Shown: piece by piece, positions 34,259-43,333 of the stretch
How positions within the stretch are numbered: the stretch's first letter is position 1
How the letters are laid out: each line of letters starts with the position of its first letter
From: Natrinema altunense
GTDB taxonomy: Archaea; Halobacteriota; Halobacteria; Halobacteriales; Natrialbaceae
DNA: 64,000 bases
Direction: 5' to 3'
Assembly (NCBI RefSeq): GCF_000731985.1
Contig: NZ_JNCS01000002.1
Coordinates: 186,001 to 250,000, forward strand
Position numbers and translations under genes: made by a program
Notes under the pieces: generated by a model
Database searches by the model: none
The model's input: only the letters and a program-made list of their open reading frames with translations
What the model was told of the DNA's origin: nothing

Positions 34259-35176
34259 TCAGTCACCCGCACCTGCGCCCGCGTTCGGCTCCGGGCTCGA
34301 GTCGGTTCCGGCCTCGGCGGCCGAGGCGGCCAGCTCACGGACCGCCTCGCGGGCGTCGCCGATGTCGGCCCCGGCGTCGGCCGCCCGCTCGAGGACGACG
34401 TCGGCCATCAGGTCCTCGGTCCCGACGGCACCGGTGTACCAGATCCGGTGGCCGTCGACCGCGGCGGGTACGTCCCAGCCGAGCCGGTAGTCCTCGGTCA
34501 GCCCCATGTCCTCGGGGATGTCTTCCTGCGTGTGGTAGCCGTCGGCGATGAAGAGGGGGACGACGACGATGTCGTCGCTCTCGAAGTAGTCGGTGACGTC
34601 GTCGACCTCCGGCTCCTCGTCCATGAACAGCGCCTTCACCTCGTCGAAGCGGTCGCGGTCGGCAATGCGGTCGCTGTGGTACTCGATGGCCTTCGCGGAG
34701 TTCTCGTTGCGGTCGGTGCCGTGACCGACGACCGAGAGGCCGACTCCCTCCCCGACATCGGGATCTTCCATCGCGGTTTCGGCCCGCTGGACGATCACGT
34801 CGGTCATCGCGTCGTGGGTCCCGACCGGCCCGCAGTAGTGGATGGTCTTCCCGACGTCGGTCGCCTCGAGCGTGGCCTGGGAGGCGCTGGTGCCGTCGGA
34901 GTCCCACTTCTCGGGGTCCCAGTCGTCGAGCCGAAGTTCTCGCGGGATGACCTGTTCGGTGAAGTACCCCTCGCTGATAAAGAGGGGAACGACGAACACC
35001 TCGTCGGACTCGAGCGTTCGGATCACCTCGCGGAAGTGGGGTTCTTCCTTCCAGAACGCTTCGCGGACCTCGTCGAACGCGCCTGTCTCGCGGATCGTGT
35101 CCGCGTGGGCGTAGGTCGGGTCCGAAGCGTCCGGATTCAGATGCGATCCGTGTGCCGCGATGACCAGCGCTTGCAT
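34259..35176 (-). CDS. cbiX: CbiX-type sirohydrochlorin cobaltochelatase
   Basis: 305-aa two-domain CbiX that inserts Co2+ into sirohydrochlorin at the start of the anaerobic cobalamin pathway. Each half repeats the family fold: ALVIAAHGSHLNPDAS...VVPLFISEGYFTEQVIP and LSVVGHGTDRNENSAK...VVPLFIADGYHTQEDIP, with catalytic His in AAHGSH and VGHGTD. It has an Asp/Glu/Ala-rich C-tail. I use ATG 35176 because the fold starts at MQALVIAAHG. First gene of a two-gene operon with the DR2241 protein. Confidence 0.93.
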   Translation of the reverse strand: MQALVIAAHGSHLNPDASDPTYAHADTIRETGAFDEVREAFWKEEPHFREVIRTLESDEVFVVPLFISEGYFTEQVIPRELRLDDWDPEKWDSDGTSASQATLEATDVGKTIHYCGPVGTHDAMTDVIVQRAETAMEDPDVGEGVGLSVVGHGTDRNENSAKAIEYHSDRIADRDRFDEVKALFMDEEPEVDDVTDYFESDDIVVVPLFIADGYHTQEDIPEDMGLTEDYRLGWDVPAAVDGHRIWYTGAVGTEDLMADVVLERAADAGADIGDAREAVRELAASAAEAGTDSSPEPNAGAGAGD

Positions 35177-35334
35177 GGTCGACCGTTCGGACGGAGCCGG
35201 TATATACCCTATGGAGAAGCACAATAGTTCCTCTTGTAAAACTGAAACAGAATTTTTGTTTGACTAAAACTGGTTCCGTAAAGACGAACCGGCGCGAGCC
35301 GCGGTCGGCGTTCCGACCGGCGTGTCCCGGCCGC

Positions 35335-35679
35335 TCAGTCCACGACGGTGACTGTGGTCGTCGCCTCGCAGTCCGTCTCCCGTGCCTGCAACGTCGCGAT
35401 CGCAGTGTACTCGCCCGCGTCGGGATCGGACCACTCCGCCTCGTAGGTCGTCGCTTCGCCGGGATCGAGTTCGTCCGAACTGAGCACCTGCGCGAACATG
35501 CGCCCGTCGCTGAATCGCCAGACCTCGCTTCCGTCGTCGACGAGCACAAACTCCGCCTTACAGCCGTCCGTAAACGCGAGTTCGACGGGCTCGTCGCCCG
35601 TATTGGTGACAGTGAACACGAACAGTACAGCGTCTCTGGACCCGTCCGCCGTCGTCTCGAGTGCACCCTCGAGGGTCAT
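35335..35679 (-). CDS. BsuPI-type proteinase-inhibitor domain protein
   Basis: 114 aa from ATG 35679. It reads MTLEGALETTADGSRDAVLF, FTVTNTGDEPVELAFTDGCK, EVWRFSDGRMFAQVL and AGEYTAIATLQARETDC, the pattern of the single-domain BsuPI (intracellular proteinase inhibitor) fold common in haloarchaea. There is no signal peptide, so it is likely cytosolic. The frame stays open 750 bp upstream, but that part is Arg/Pro-rich and antisense to the DUF2797 gene, so I do not count it. Confidence 0.82.
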   Translation of the reverse strand: MTLEGALETTADGSRDAVLFVFTVTNTGDEPVELAFTDGCKAEFVLVDDGSEVWRFSDGRMFAQVLSSDELDPGEATTYEAEWSDPDAGEYTAIATLQARETDCEATTTVTVVD

Positions 35680-36042
35680 GAACGGGGGGTTCGGTCCCGC
35701 GGCGCATAGGTCTTCTCCGTGGTCCGCGCTCGATCGCGTCGGGGAGCAGGTCGCCGGCCCCGTCGCCACCGGCCGGGGGTCGTCGATCGAACCACTCGCC
35801 CCCGGATTCTCCCGCGAGCCGCGTCCCGCGGTATCGTTTCCACGCAGCCCGCGACCGTTTCGATCCGCTCGCTCGGTCCCGGGTTCGCTCTCGGGGGTCT
35901 GCCCTCGAGTCGAACGTGGCCGGTGTGATCGGTCTCGGCGTCGACCAGCGATGGGAACCACAGCCCTGAGGCCGAAACACGAACGGAGTCGGTCCGTCCC
36001 GAGAGCGCTACGTCTATCTGGGCCTGGCACCAACTCGAGCCC
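35680..36042. other. divergent intergenic region
   Basis: Lies between the BsuPI gene (reverse) and the DUF2797 gene (forward). Open frames cross it in several registers because of high GC, but none shows a protein-like composition. No clear TATA box, RNA gene or repeat was seen. Confidence 0.4.
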
Positions 36043-36798
36043 GTGCAACTGGTCGGTTACGAACCGAGCGGACGGGGATCGGCGCTGCTGCTCAGCGACG
36101 GCAGCGGCGACGTCGAACGCCGTCCGCTCGCGGCCGGCGACGACCTCGCGTACGCGCTCGGTGACCGCCACTGTGCCGGTACCGTCGCCGACGGCGACCA
36201 CGTCTCCTGTGACCGGCCGTCGGCACCCTACTGCGACTACCACACGAACACGTGGGTCTGTGCGCGCTGTACCGGGACCTGCCTGAAAGACGAGATGGAC
36301 TGTTACGAGGAACACGCGGTCTATATCGCGGCCTTCGCCCCGGACACGTTCAAGGTCGGTGTCACGAAACGCCGCCGACTCGAGACCCGCCTGCGCGAGC
36401 AGGGAGCCGACCGCGCGGCTCACGTTCACACCGTCTCGAACGGGCGGGTCGCCCGCGAACTCGAGGCCGACATCGCGACCCGGCTCGTCGACCGCGTTCG
36501 AACCGGGCCGAAGGTCGCCGCGCTCGCGGCCGCGGTCGACGAAACCGCCTGGGCGGCTACGCTCCGAAAGTTCGACGTGATCGACCGGTTCGAGTTCGAC
36601 TACGGGGTGTCCCTCGAGACCCGCCCGGTCCGCGAGACGATCGCTTCGGGAACCGTCGTCGGCGTCAAAGGCCGACTGCTGGTCCTCGCGAACGGTGGGA
36701 CGACCTACGCCGTCGACATGCGCGACCTGGTCGGCTACGACCTCGAGACGGGGGGGTCGGATCGGAGCCTCCAGTCGTCGCTCGGCTCCTTCGGCTAA
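36043..36798 (+). CDS. DUF2797 protein with cysteine cluster and GIY-YIG-like core
   Basis: 251 aa from GTG 36043. The start QLVGYEPSGRGSALLL is typical of DUF2797. A cysteine-rich part follows (HCAGTVADGDHVSCDRPSAP, YCDYHTNTWVCARCTGTCL), probably zinc-binding. Then EEHAVYIAAFAPDTFKVGVTKRRRLETRLREQGA resembles the Y-x-V...K-V-G-V-T core of a GIY-YIG-like nuclease fold. The C-terminus is a small beta domain (GTVVGVKGRLLVLANGGTTY). Function unproven; a nucleic-acid role is plausible. Confidence 0.82.
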   Translation: MQLVGYEPSGRGSALLLSDGSGDVERRPLAAGDDLAYALGDRHCAGTVADGDHVSCDRPSAPYCDYHTNTWVCARCTGTCLKDEMDCYEEHAVYIAAFAPDTFKVGVTKRRRLETRLREQGADRAAHVHTVSNGRVARELEADIATRLVDRVRTGPKVAALAAAVDETAWAATLRKFDVIDRFEFDYGVSLETRPVRETIASGTVVGVKGRLLVLANGGTTYAVDMRDLVGYDLETGGSDRSLQSSLGSFG

Positions 36799-36860
36799 CG
36801 CTCGCTCGGCGGTACACTCGGAGCACCGTTTCGGCGACTCGACGGCCGTGAGCGGTCCGA

Positions 36861-37541
36861 TCAGTCGGGGACGTACTCGAGTTTCGTATCCCCCGTCGGA
36901 CCCCAGTTCGTTCGGCGCTCCGCCTCGACGTCGTACTCGATACGGTAGGGCGTTTCTCGTCGCCAGTTACTTCCCGAAAGGTGCTCGCGGACCCGCTGCG
37001 TGGCAACGTGGTAGCCGTCGCCGCGGTGCAAATACGCGTACTCGAGGTCGATGACGTCCAGGTGTGCGTGGAGCGCCGCTCGATCCGCGTCGAGTTCCCA
37101 GACGTGGACGTGCGTCCACGCGTCGCCCAGTCGCGGCCGGCGAACCGAACGGTCCGGAGCGACGAGTTGACCGCCGTCGCTGTCCCACGCTGCGGTCGGC
37201 GCGTCCGGGAAGACGCGGGTCCAGCGCGGGTTCTCGAGGCCGGCCAGTTCGGCGTCGATCGCGGCGAGCGCCCGTTGCTCGCCCGGGGCGGTGACGTGCA
37301 TATTGATCGGCATCGTGACGCCCCAGCCGCCGTCACCGTCCGGCTGGTAGACACAGTACGGATACTCGCGTTCACGCTCCGCTTCGGGGCCGGGCGGCGA
37401 CCCCGTTCTCGCGGCCACAGATTCTCCCGGTCGCTCCGGCCCGGCGATGTCGGTTCCGATCGGGTTGGCTTCGCGATCGTGGTCGCATCGTCTCTCGAGG
37501 CCCCCACCAATCGGGAGGTGATGGGAACGATCGTCGTCCAT
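36861..37541 (-). CDS. conserved haloarchaeal hypothetical protein
   Basis: 226 aa from ATG 37541. Residues ~1-60 are low-complexity. The rest is globular: YPYCVYQPDGDGGWGVTMPI, RALAAIDAELAGLENPRWTRVFPD, AWTHVHVWELDADRAALHAHLD and REHLSGSNWRRETPYRIEYDVEAE. There is no signal or membrane segment. I do not recognise the family and see no catalytic motif. Confidence 0.7.
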   Translation of the reverse strand: MDDDRSHHLPIGGGLERRCDHDREANPIGTDIAGPERPGESVAARTGSPPGPEAEREREYPYCVYQPDGDGGWGVTMPINMHVTAPGEQRALAAIDAELAGLENPRWTRVFPDAPTAAWDSDGGQLVAPDRSVRRPRLGDAWTHVHVWELDADRAALHAHLDVIDLEYAYLHRGDGYHVATQRVREHLSGSNWRRETPYRIEYDVEAERRTNWGPTGDTKLEYVPD

Positions 37542-37677
37542 ACGCCAGCTACCGGTTCGTCTCGGGTCGGTTTTGTGCAGGCATTGCTCGCTGGGCGACC
37601 GCGGCGTCGGGACGCCGGTCGGTGCGGACATTCGAAACATGGCAACCCTTTTCCCTCACGCAACGGAATCCGATGGT

Positions 37678-38064
37678 ATGACGGACGAAAACGACTCCCC
37701 TGACGGAGACGCAGGCGAGGACAGCGAGGAGAAATCCTTCCGCGAACGCGTCGAGGAGATCCGCGAGAAGCGAGCCGAGGAAGGCGACGGTGAGGGCGAG
37801 CCACCCGAGAGTCCGTTCGGCGGCGGTGGCGGTCCCGGCGGCCCCGGTGGCATGGGCGGCAACCCGTTCGCGCAGATGATGGGCGGTATGATGGGCGGTG
37901 GCGGCCCCGGTGCCGGTCCCGGCGGGCCAGGTGCCGGCGGCCCGGGCGCTGGCGGTCAGGACGAGAGCAACGAGGAACTCGTCCGCGAGGTCCGACAGAT
38001 GCGCGACGAACTCCGCGACCAGACCCGCGCACTGAAGCGCATCGCGGACGCACTCGAGGAGTAA
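37678..38064 (+). CDS. glycine/methionine-rich protein with flanking coiled coils
   Basis: 128 aa. The N-terminal ~45 residues are acidic helical (EEKSFRERVEEIREKRAEEG). The centre is Gly/Pro/Met low complexity (GGGGGPGGPGGMGGNPFAQ, MMGGMMGGGGPGAGPGG). The C-terminal ~30 residues are a coiled coil (LVREVRQMRDELRDQTRALK). There is no signal or membrane helix. I do not know its function; the layout suggests oligomerisation through the helices with a flexible linker. Confidence 0.75.
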   Translation: MTDENDSPDGDAGEDSEEKSFRERVEEIREKRAEEGDGEGEPPESPFGGGGGPGGPGGMGGNPFAQMMGGMMGGGGPGAGPGGPGAGGPGAGGQDESNEELVREVRQMRDELRDQTRALKRIADALEE

Positions 38065-38149
38065 CGGCCGTTCGTCTCGTTTTTGTCTCCACGCCGAGCC
38101 GATCAGCCGCGGCGCAGCCGTTCCGACTCGCACGCAGTGCTCGGGTCGG

Positions 38150-39928
38150 TTACTGTCTGACCCGAAGCCGGCCGTGATCGTCGTATCGGAAGCCGGCGGC
38201 TTCGAACGCCGCCTTCGCCGCGTCGACGTCGACCTCGCCCTCCGAACCCAGAAACGGCGTTTCGGGATCGTTGCCACGCCACTCGAGGCTCTCGGGGACC
38301 CAGTCGTCGGTGACCGGGGTCGCGATGGGACGGGCGTGCCCGTGGAACACCTCGTCGACGAGCCACTCTTTGTCGACTAACTGCGCGAGTAGCCGCCGGA
38401 ACCGGTAGTTGCTAAACGGCGCGTCGCGAGTGTTGAATCCGAGACAGTAGAACGTCCACGACGACGCGTCACGCATCGACACTCCGGTAGGGGTCTCGAC
38501 GCCGTCGATGTCGGCCGCGCCGAGCGGGAGACTCGTCGCGTCGGCGTCGCCGTTCGCGACGACCTGTGCCGCCGTGTCGCCGCTCGGATGGATGTCGATA
38601 CGACACTCGTCGACGGTCGGTGCCGGGAGATCGACCCCCGGGCGACGCGTGAAGTGATCGTCGAACCGCTCGAGGATCAGCTGGGCTCCCTCGGTCCGCT
38701 CGCCGAACTGGAAGGGGCCGCTCCCGATCGGCGGGATGTTGTTCGTGGCGACGGCCTCCGTCGTCCCCTGGGCGACGCTGGGGCCGCCGGGCCCCACGAC
38801 GTCGACCGCCCGGTCGCGCCAGTGGTGGGCCGGGAGTATCGGCACGAGAAGCGCACGCGCACCGACCGCCGGCGACGTTTCGACCTCGAGTTCGACGCGG
38901 TGGTCGGTGCGACTCTCGACCGATTCGACGGCGTCGACCTGGCCCCGGTATCGGGGTGCTGGCGAGGGCGTATCGTGGTTGCCAAGCGAGGTATCTTGGA
39001 GGAACCGATACGTGAACTCGACGTCGTCGGCGGTCACCGGCGTGCCGTCGTGGAACTCGCAACCGTCCCGGAGGGTAACGTCGACGGCCCGACCGTCCCA
39101 CTCCCACGATTCGGCGAGCCAGGGCTCGACAGGGCCGTCACCGTTCTTGGTCGCCAGCGAGTCGTACAGCAAATCCGTGATCGTTCCACGACCACGGTAG
39201 TCGGTCGCGATCGGATTACAGTTCTCCGTGAGCCTGCCGTCGAGATGGGCGAGTCGAAGCGTATCGACGCCCGCGGCCGGCTCGAGGCCGAGATAGCCGT
39301 GGCGCGTCGCGAGGTGACCCTCGTCCCAGCCGTCGAACCGGTCCGTCCTGACGATCCGATGCTCCTCGGGGACACAGAGCGGGACGAACGGCTGCTCGGT
39401 CGCGATCGCCTCGAGCATCGCCGTGACCGCCTTGCGGCGCGCGTCACCCTCAGCGGTTCGCTGCGCCACGAGGTGGTCGTCGATGGTTCGGTCGGTGAAG
39501 CCGAACGGGTTCTGCCACCCCGATTCGTCGATGTACCGCGAGTACAACGCCTCGTAAAGGAAGTCGGGGTCGGTCCCGCCCGGATGGTGGCCGATACAGA
39601 TCTCGAACTCGTGGTCGTACAGTACCGCTCGGCGGAACTCGATGTCCGAGCGCAGGTCGAGGGACACGTCGACCCCGACGGCCGTGAGGGTTTCCTCGAG
39701 ATGCCGCGCGATGCGGATGGCCTGTCTGTCCGCGTCCGCGGGGACCGTCGTGATCGTCACGGAGAGCTGTTGGATGTCGTCCGTTCTGACGATGTTCCGG
39801 ACCTGTCGAAGACAGCCGCTGCTCGAGACCGTCAGTCCCGCGGTCGCCGCCAACATGGCTCGCCGACCGAGGGACTTGCTGTCACCGCCGCGGCGCTCTC
39901 GATTCGGGGCGGTCCGTCTCCTGTTCAT
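38150..39928 (-). CDS. ABC-type solute-binding lipoprotein, family 5 (paralogue 1)
   Basis: 592-aa extracytoplasmic binding protein of the peptide/nickel (SBP_bac_5) family. The twin-arginine signal LGRRAMLAATAG is followed by lipobox SSSGC near residue 39, so it is Tat-exported and lipid-anchored. Conserved text includes TTVPADADRQ, WLAESWEWDGRAVDVTLRDG, TADDVEFTYRFL and NNIPPIGSGPFQF. It is a close paralogue of the gene at 40948-42747. It has its own promoter with the shared TATAACA[A/G]TATTG element. No ABC permease or ATPase is nearby. Confidence 0.9.
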   Translation of the reverse strand: MNRRRTAPNRERRGGDSKSLGRRAMLAATAGLTVSSSGCLRQVRNIVRTDDIQQLSVTITTVPADADRQAIRIARHLEETLTAVGVDVSLDLRSDIEFRRAVLYDHEFEICIGHHPGGTDPDFLYEALYSRYIDESGWQNPFGFTDRTIDDHLVAQRTAEGDARRKAVTAMLEAIATEQPFVPLCVPEEHRIVRTDRFDGWDEGHLATRHGYLGLEPAAGVDTLRLAHLDGRLTENCNPIATDYRGRGTITDLLYDSLATKNGDGPVEPWLAESWEWDGRAVDVTLRDGCEFHDGTPVTADDVEFTYRFLQDTSLGNHDTPSPAPRYRGQVDAVESVESRTDHRVELEVETSPAVGARALLVPILPAHHWRDRAVDVVGPGGPSVAQGTTEAVATNNIPPIGSGPFQFGERTEGAQLILERFDDHFTRRPGVDLPAPTVDECRIDIHPSGDTAAQVVANGDADATSLPLGAADIDGVETPTGVSMRDASSWTFYCLGFNTRDAPFSNYRFRRLLAQLVDKEWLVDEVFHGHARPIATPVTDDWVPESLEWRGNDPETPFLGSEGEVDVDAAKAAFEAAGFRYDDHGRLRVRQ

Positions 39929-39959
39929 TTCGTTCGTCTATCATAGTTGGCGAGCCACG

Positions 39960-39973
39960 TTATAACAGTATTG
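39960..39973 (-). promoter_or_regulatory. shared promoter element upstream of solute-binding paralogue 1
   Basis: On the coding strand CAATACTGTTATAA, 32-45 bp before the start codon. The gene at 40948-42747 has CAATATTGTTATA at the same distance. The TTATA half fits a TATA box for a leaderless transcript; the CAATAyTG half is near-palindromic and sits where BRE or an operator would be. Confidence 0.55.
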
Positions 39974-40087
39974 TGCTCTTCCACCAGCACGCGACCGCCG
40001 TAATCGCGGTACCGGACGCGGTCGGAGCCGCGCCGTGGCTCTCGGCGCACGTTCACCGCCCGGACGTGTGACTCGCAGTTACTCGCT

Positions 40088-40942
40088 TCATTCCTGCCAC
40101 GGTATCCGGTCCTCGAACTGCTCGAGGCGATCACCGAGGAGTTCCGATACCGACCAGCGACCGACGAGCCGGTCGGAGAGGACGACACAGAGCGCTGCAA
40201 GCAGCATTCCGGCGACGACGTCGATCCCCCAGTGGATGCCGAGGAACATCGTCGAAATCGCGACGCTGGCCGCCAGCGCGACCGCGACGGGGAACCACTT
40301 CGGAAACGTCGAGCGCGTTATCGCCGCGAACGTGGCGACGGTCGCCGAGAGCGACGTGTGAAGCGACGGGAAGACGTTGGTGTTACTGTTGACCTCGCGG
40401 GTGAGGTACTGAACCTGTGGCTTGTTCTCGAACAGCATCGTTTCCGCCACTTCGTGCGGCATCACGTTTCGAGGGCCGTACGCGATGACGAAGATGTAGA
40501 GGACGAGTCCGATCACGTAGTTGAGCGCGTACGCCGTTAACAGCCGGCGGAACATCCGCGTATCCGGCAGCGTGAAGTACGCCAGAACCGGGAAGACGAT
40601 CAGGAAGACGTAGCCGTACACGTAGATCGACGAGAAGTACGCCGTCGTCTCCGGTGTTGCGATCGACTGGAAGAGCAGGATGAACTCCCCCTCGATGTTG
40701 TAAAAGCTCGCGGTGAGGTGAAACCCGATCTCCCGCGAGAGACGCGGTGCACGCTGTCTGGCGAAGCGGTTGATCAGCAAGACGACGAGTAAGACCGCGA
40801 TCGTCGGTGCTGCCGTTTTGAGGCGAGTCCGCCACTCCGATCGCGTCCGCACGAGGCGCTCACGGCCGACGAAGAGAGCGAGCGAGATCGGGAGGAGAAT
40901 CCCGACTACGACGACGAGCTGAATCAGCACCTCGGCGAGCAT
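40088..40942 (-). CDS. PAP2-family membrane phosphatase/phosphotransferase
   Basis: 284-aa integral membrane protein with about six helices. PAP2 motifs are present: SLHTSLSATVATFAA (motif 2, catalytic His) and GIHWGIDVVAGMLLA (motif 3, His/Asp pair, near residue 250). Motif 1 is weak (ENKPQVQYLTREVNSNTN). Its size resembles archaeal PAP2 and inositol-phosphorylceramide-synthase-like enzymes, acting on isoprenoid or lipid phosphates. It starts 5 bp after the stop of paralogue 2 and so belongs to its operon. Confidence 0.85.
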   Translation of the reverse strand: MLAEVLIQLVVVVGILLPISLALFVGRERLVRTRSEWRTRLKTAAPTIAVLLVVLLINRFARQRAPRLSREIGFHLTASFYNIEGEFILLFQSIATPETTAYFSSIYVYGYVFLIVFPVLAYFTLPDTRMFRRLLTAYALNYVIGLVLYIFVIAYGPRNVMPHEVAETMLFENKPQVQYLTREVNSNTNVFPSLHTSLSATVATFAAITRSTFPKWFPVAVALAASVAISTMFLGIHWGIDVVAGMLLAALCVVLSDRLVGRWSVSELLGDRLEQFEDRIPWQE

Positions 40943-40947
40943 CGCTC

Positions 40948-42747
40948 CTAATAGCCCCCAAGCAGTCGCCCGTTATCATCGTATCGGAACCCAGCTCGTT
41001 CGAAGGCCACTTTCGCGGCTTCGACGTTGAGATCGCCGTCAGCGCCGGCAAACGGTGTCACTGGATCGTCGCCGTCCCACTGGAGTCGCTCCGGAACCCA
41101 CTCGTCGCTGACGGGCGTCGCTACGGGCGTTGCGTTCCCGTAGAACACGTCCGTTACGATCCCTTCCTTGTCGATCAGTTGCGTAATCGCCCTGCGAACG
41201 TGTGGGTTGCTGAAGGGTGCGTTCCGGACGTTGAACCCGAGGTGATAGAACGTACGCGATGGGGATCGGAGTCGCTCGAGATCCGACGAGTCCGGGACCC
41301 TCGGCAACGAATGCGGACTGAGCATCGTCGCCGTGACGTCCGCGCCGCCGTCTTCGATGCGGGTAATCGACGAGTTGCTCGACGGATCGACGGAGAACCG
41401 CACCTCGTCGACCGTCGGCTCGGGGAGGTCGACGCCGTCCCGAAGCGTGAAGTGGTCCTCGAAGCGTGTGAGGACGAGCGACTCGTCCTCGGATCGACTC
41501 TCGAACTCGAATGGGCCGCTCCCGATCGGTGGGATGTTGTCGCCCGAGACGACGGCCCACCGTCCCTGTGGTGCGGTGAAATCGCCGCCCGTGGCGTGCT
41601 GATCGATCAACTCGAGCCAGACGTGTCTGGGCAAGACCGGTACGGTAAACGCCCGCTCGATGGCCTCTCGACCGCCCGACGCGGTGATCGTGACCTCGTA
41701 GTCCCCGTCGATGCTCACGGTTTCGATTACGTCTGCCCGGCCCCGATACCGCGGTGCCGGCGACCGAACCGGTGCTCGTCCCCACGACGTATCGTTGAGG
41801 AACTTATACGTGAAGGCGACGTCCGCGGCGGTCACGGGTTCCCCGTCGTGGAAGTGACACCCCTCTCGGAGCGTGACCGTGACCGTTCGCGTCGCTTCTC
41901 CGTCCGCCATCTCGGAGTCCGACTCCGCCGTCGTCTCCGCGATGTCCCACGACTCGGCGAGCCACGGTTGGACGTCGCCCCCGTGTTCGGTCCCCAGGGA
42001 GTCATAGAGCAGGTCGATGGTCGTCCCGCGGTTCCGGAACGTCGCCGAAAGCGGGTTGAGGTTCCGGGTGATCCGACTGTCGGTGACGAGCGCGTGCAAT
42101 CGGTCGACGCCCGCGGCCGGCTCGAGACCGAGATAGCCGTGGCGCGTTGCGAGGTGGCCCTCGTCCCAGCCGTCGAACCGATTCGCTCGGGCGACGCGGT
42201 GCTCTTCGGGGATACAGATCGGGTCGAAGGGCTTCGCCCGTGCCAATCCCGTCAGGACGGCCTCGACGTGTCGCTTGCGCTCGTCGCCGTCGGTTCGACG
42301 CTGGTGCTCGAGATGCGTATCGAAGGCCATATTGGTGAACCCAAAGGGGTTCTGCCAGCCGGCCTCGTTTGCGTACGTGGAGTGGAGGGCTTCGTAGAGG
42401 AAGTCGGGATCGTAGTCGGCAGGATGACGGCCGACGTAGCAATCGAAATCGTGCTCGATCAGGACGGCTTCCAGCAGTTCGGACTGCGATCGCATGTCGA
42501 GCGAGACATCGATACCGACCTTCTCGAGGTTCGCCTCGAGCCGACGGGCGATACGGACGTTTTGCCGATCCGCGTCCGCCGGGACCGTCGTGATCGACAG
42601 CGAGAACTGCTCGTCACCGCCCTGATCGACGACGCTCTGGACGCGGTCGATACAGCCGCTCGTCGCGAGGGTCGCGCCGGTTACGCCGGCGGCCAGAAAC
42701 GACCGTCTGCTCACGCCGTCGTCGGGCGGGGAGGGATTCCAATTCAT
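40948..42747 (-). CDS. ABC-type solute-binding lipoprotein, family 5 (paralogue 2)
   Basis: 599 aa from ATG 42747. The Tat signal GVSRRSFLAAGVTGATLATSGC carries the lipobox TSGC. It shares TTVPADADRQ, RFDGWDEGHLATRHGYLGLEPAAGVD-type text (split over both paralogues), TAADVAFTYKFLND and NIPPIGSGPFEF with paralogue 1, so the two arose by duplication. Family 5 proteins bind oligopeptides, nickel or similar ligands for import. The PAP2 gene follows 5 bp after its stop. A ligand cannot be assigned. Confidence 0.9.
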   Translation of the reverse strand: MNWNPSPPDDGVSRRSFLAAGVTGATLATSGCIDRVQSVVDQGGDEQFSLSITTVPADADRQNVRIARRLEANLEKVGIDVSLDMRSQSELLEAVLIEHDFDCYVGRHPADYDPDFLYEALHSTYANEAGWQNPFGFTNMAFDTHLEHQRRTDGDERKRHVEAVLTGLARAKPFDPICIPEEHRVARANRFDGWDEGHLATRHGYLGLEPAAGVDRLHALVTDSRITRNLNPLSATFRNRGTTIDLLYDSLGTEHGGDVQPWLAESWDIAETTAESDSEMADGEATRTVTVTLREGCHFHDGEPVTAADVAFTYKFLNDTSWGRAPVRSPAPRYRGRADVIETVSIDGDYEVTITASGGREAIERAFTVPVLPRHVWLELIDQHATGGDFTAPQGRWAVVSGDNIPPIGSGPFEFESRSEDESLVLTRFEDHFTLRDGVDLPEPTVDEVRFSVDPSSNSSITRIEDGGADVTATMLSPHSLPRVPDSSDLERLRSPSRTFYHLGFNVRNAPFSNPHVRRAITQLIDKEGIVTDVFYGNATPVATPVSDEWVPERLQWDGDDPVTPFAGADGDLNVEAAKVAFERAGFRYDDNGRLLGGY

Positions 42748-42778
42748 ACTGTTATGTAACACCCAATCTCATCTGATA

Positions 42779-42791
42779 TATAACAATATTG
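42779..42791 (-). promoter_or_regulatory. shared promoter element upstream of solute-binding paralogue 2
   Basis: CAATATTGTTATA on the coding strand, 32-44 bp before ATG 42747, matches the element before paralogue 1 in both sequence and spacing. CAATATTG is a perfect 8-bp palindrome. It suggests that both paralogues are read from the same type of leaderless, possibly regulated, promoter. Confidence 0.55.
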
Positions 42792-42958
42792 CGTACTCCA
42801 TCGAACACGAGGCCGAGTAAAGAATCTTTTCAATCAACAGCACAGTCGCCACGGCTGTGGGAAGCGTGCGATTCGCTCGCGGGCCGTCGGCGAAGGCCCG
42901 CGCTCTCATCCCGTCGTCGGAGCGCAACATCAATAGGCCGACCGACGAAAAGGCGGGT

Positions 42959-43237
42959 ATGGATATCGCCGCCGAACGGATCGAGCGCCTGCACAGCCTG
43001 GCTCGAGCGGCGGCGGCGGACGGCGCGGACGACCGGGCTCGATACTACGTTCGGCTCGCTCGGCGGGTCGCGGAGCGAAACCGGCTGACGCTGCCGCGGG
43101 CGTTTCGCCAGTTCACCTGTGACCGGTGTGATACGTACCTTCGCCCGGGGAAGAACGCCCGTGTGAGGGTCCGGGACGGCCACGTCGTGATCACCTGCGA
43201 CTGCGGTGCACACGCCCGGTATCCCTACGAGGGGTGA
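42959..43237 (+). CDS. rnp4: RNase P protein component 4 (Rpp21/Rnp4)
   Basis: A 92-aa subunit of RNase P, which removes the tRNA 5' leader. The N-terminal helices AAERIERLHSLARAAAADGADDRARYYVRLARRVAERN and the zinc ribbon FTCDRCDTYLRPGKNARVRVR...VITCDCGAHARYPY are diagnostic (CxxC...CxC). ATG 42959 is chosen as the family start. Confidence 0.93.
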   Translation: MDIAAERIERLHSLARAAAADGADDRARYYVRLARRVAERNRLTLPRAFRQFTCDRCDTYLRPGKNARVRVRDGHVVITCDCGAHARYPYEG

Positions 43238-43333
43238 TCGCCGTTCCACGCTCCAGGTCGGGCCCGACCGCCCGGTTCTCCGATCGCTACCGAATCGAGA
43301 AGATTGAAGCGCCTCGGTTCGTTACTCGAGGCC

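Noticed and set aside
37678..38064. Prefoldin or chaperone assignment for the Gly/Met-rich protein
   Set aside because: The central Gly-rich stretch and short coils do not match prefoldin length or helix pattern.
41179..42759. Long plus-strand frames antisense to the solute-binding paralogues
   Set aside because: Mirror images of real genes; similar mirror frames occur at both paralogues because the real sequences are related.
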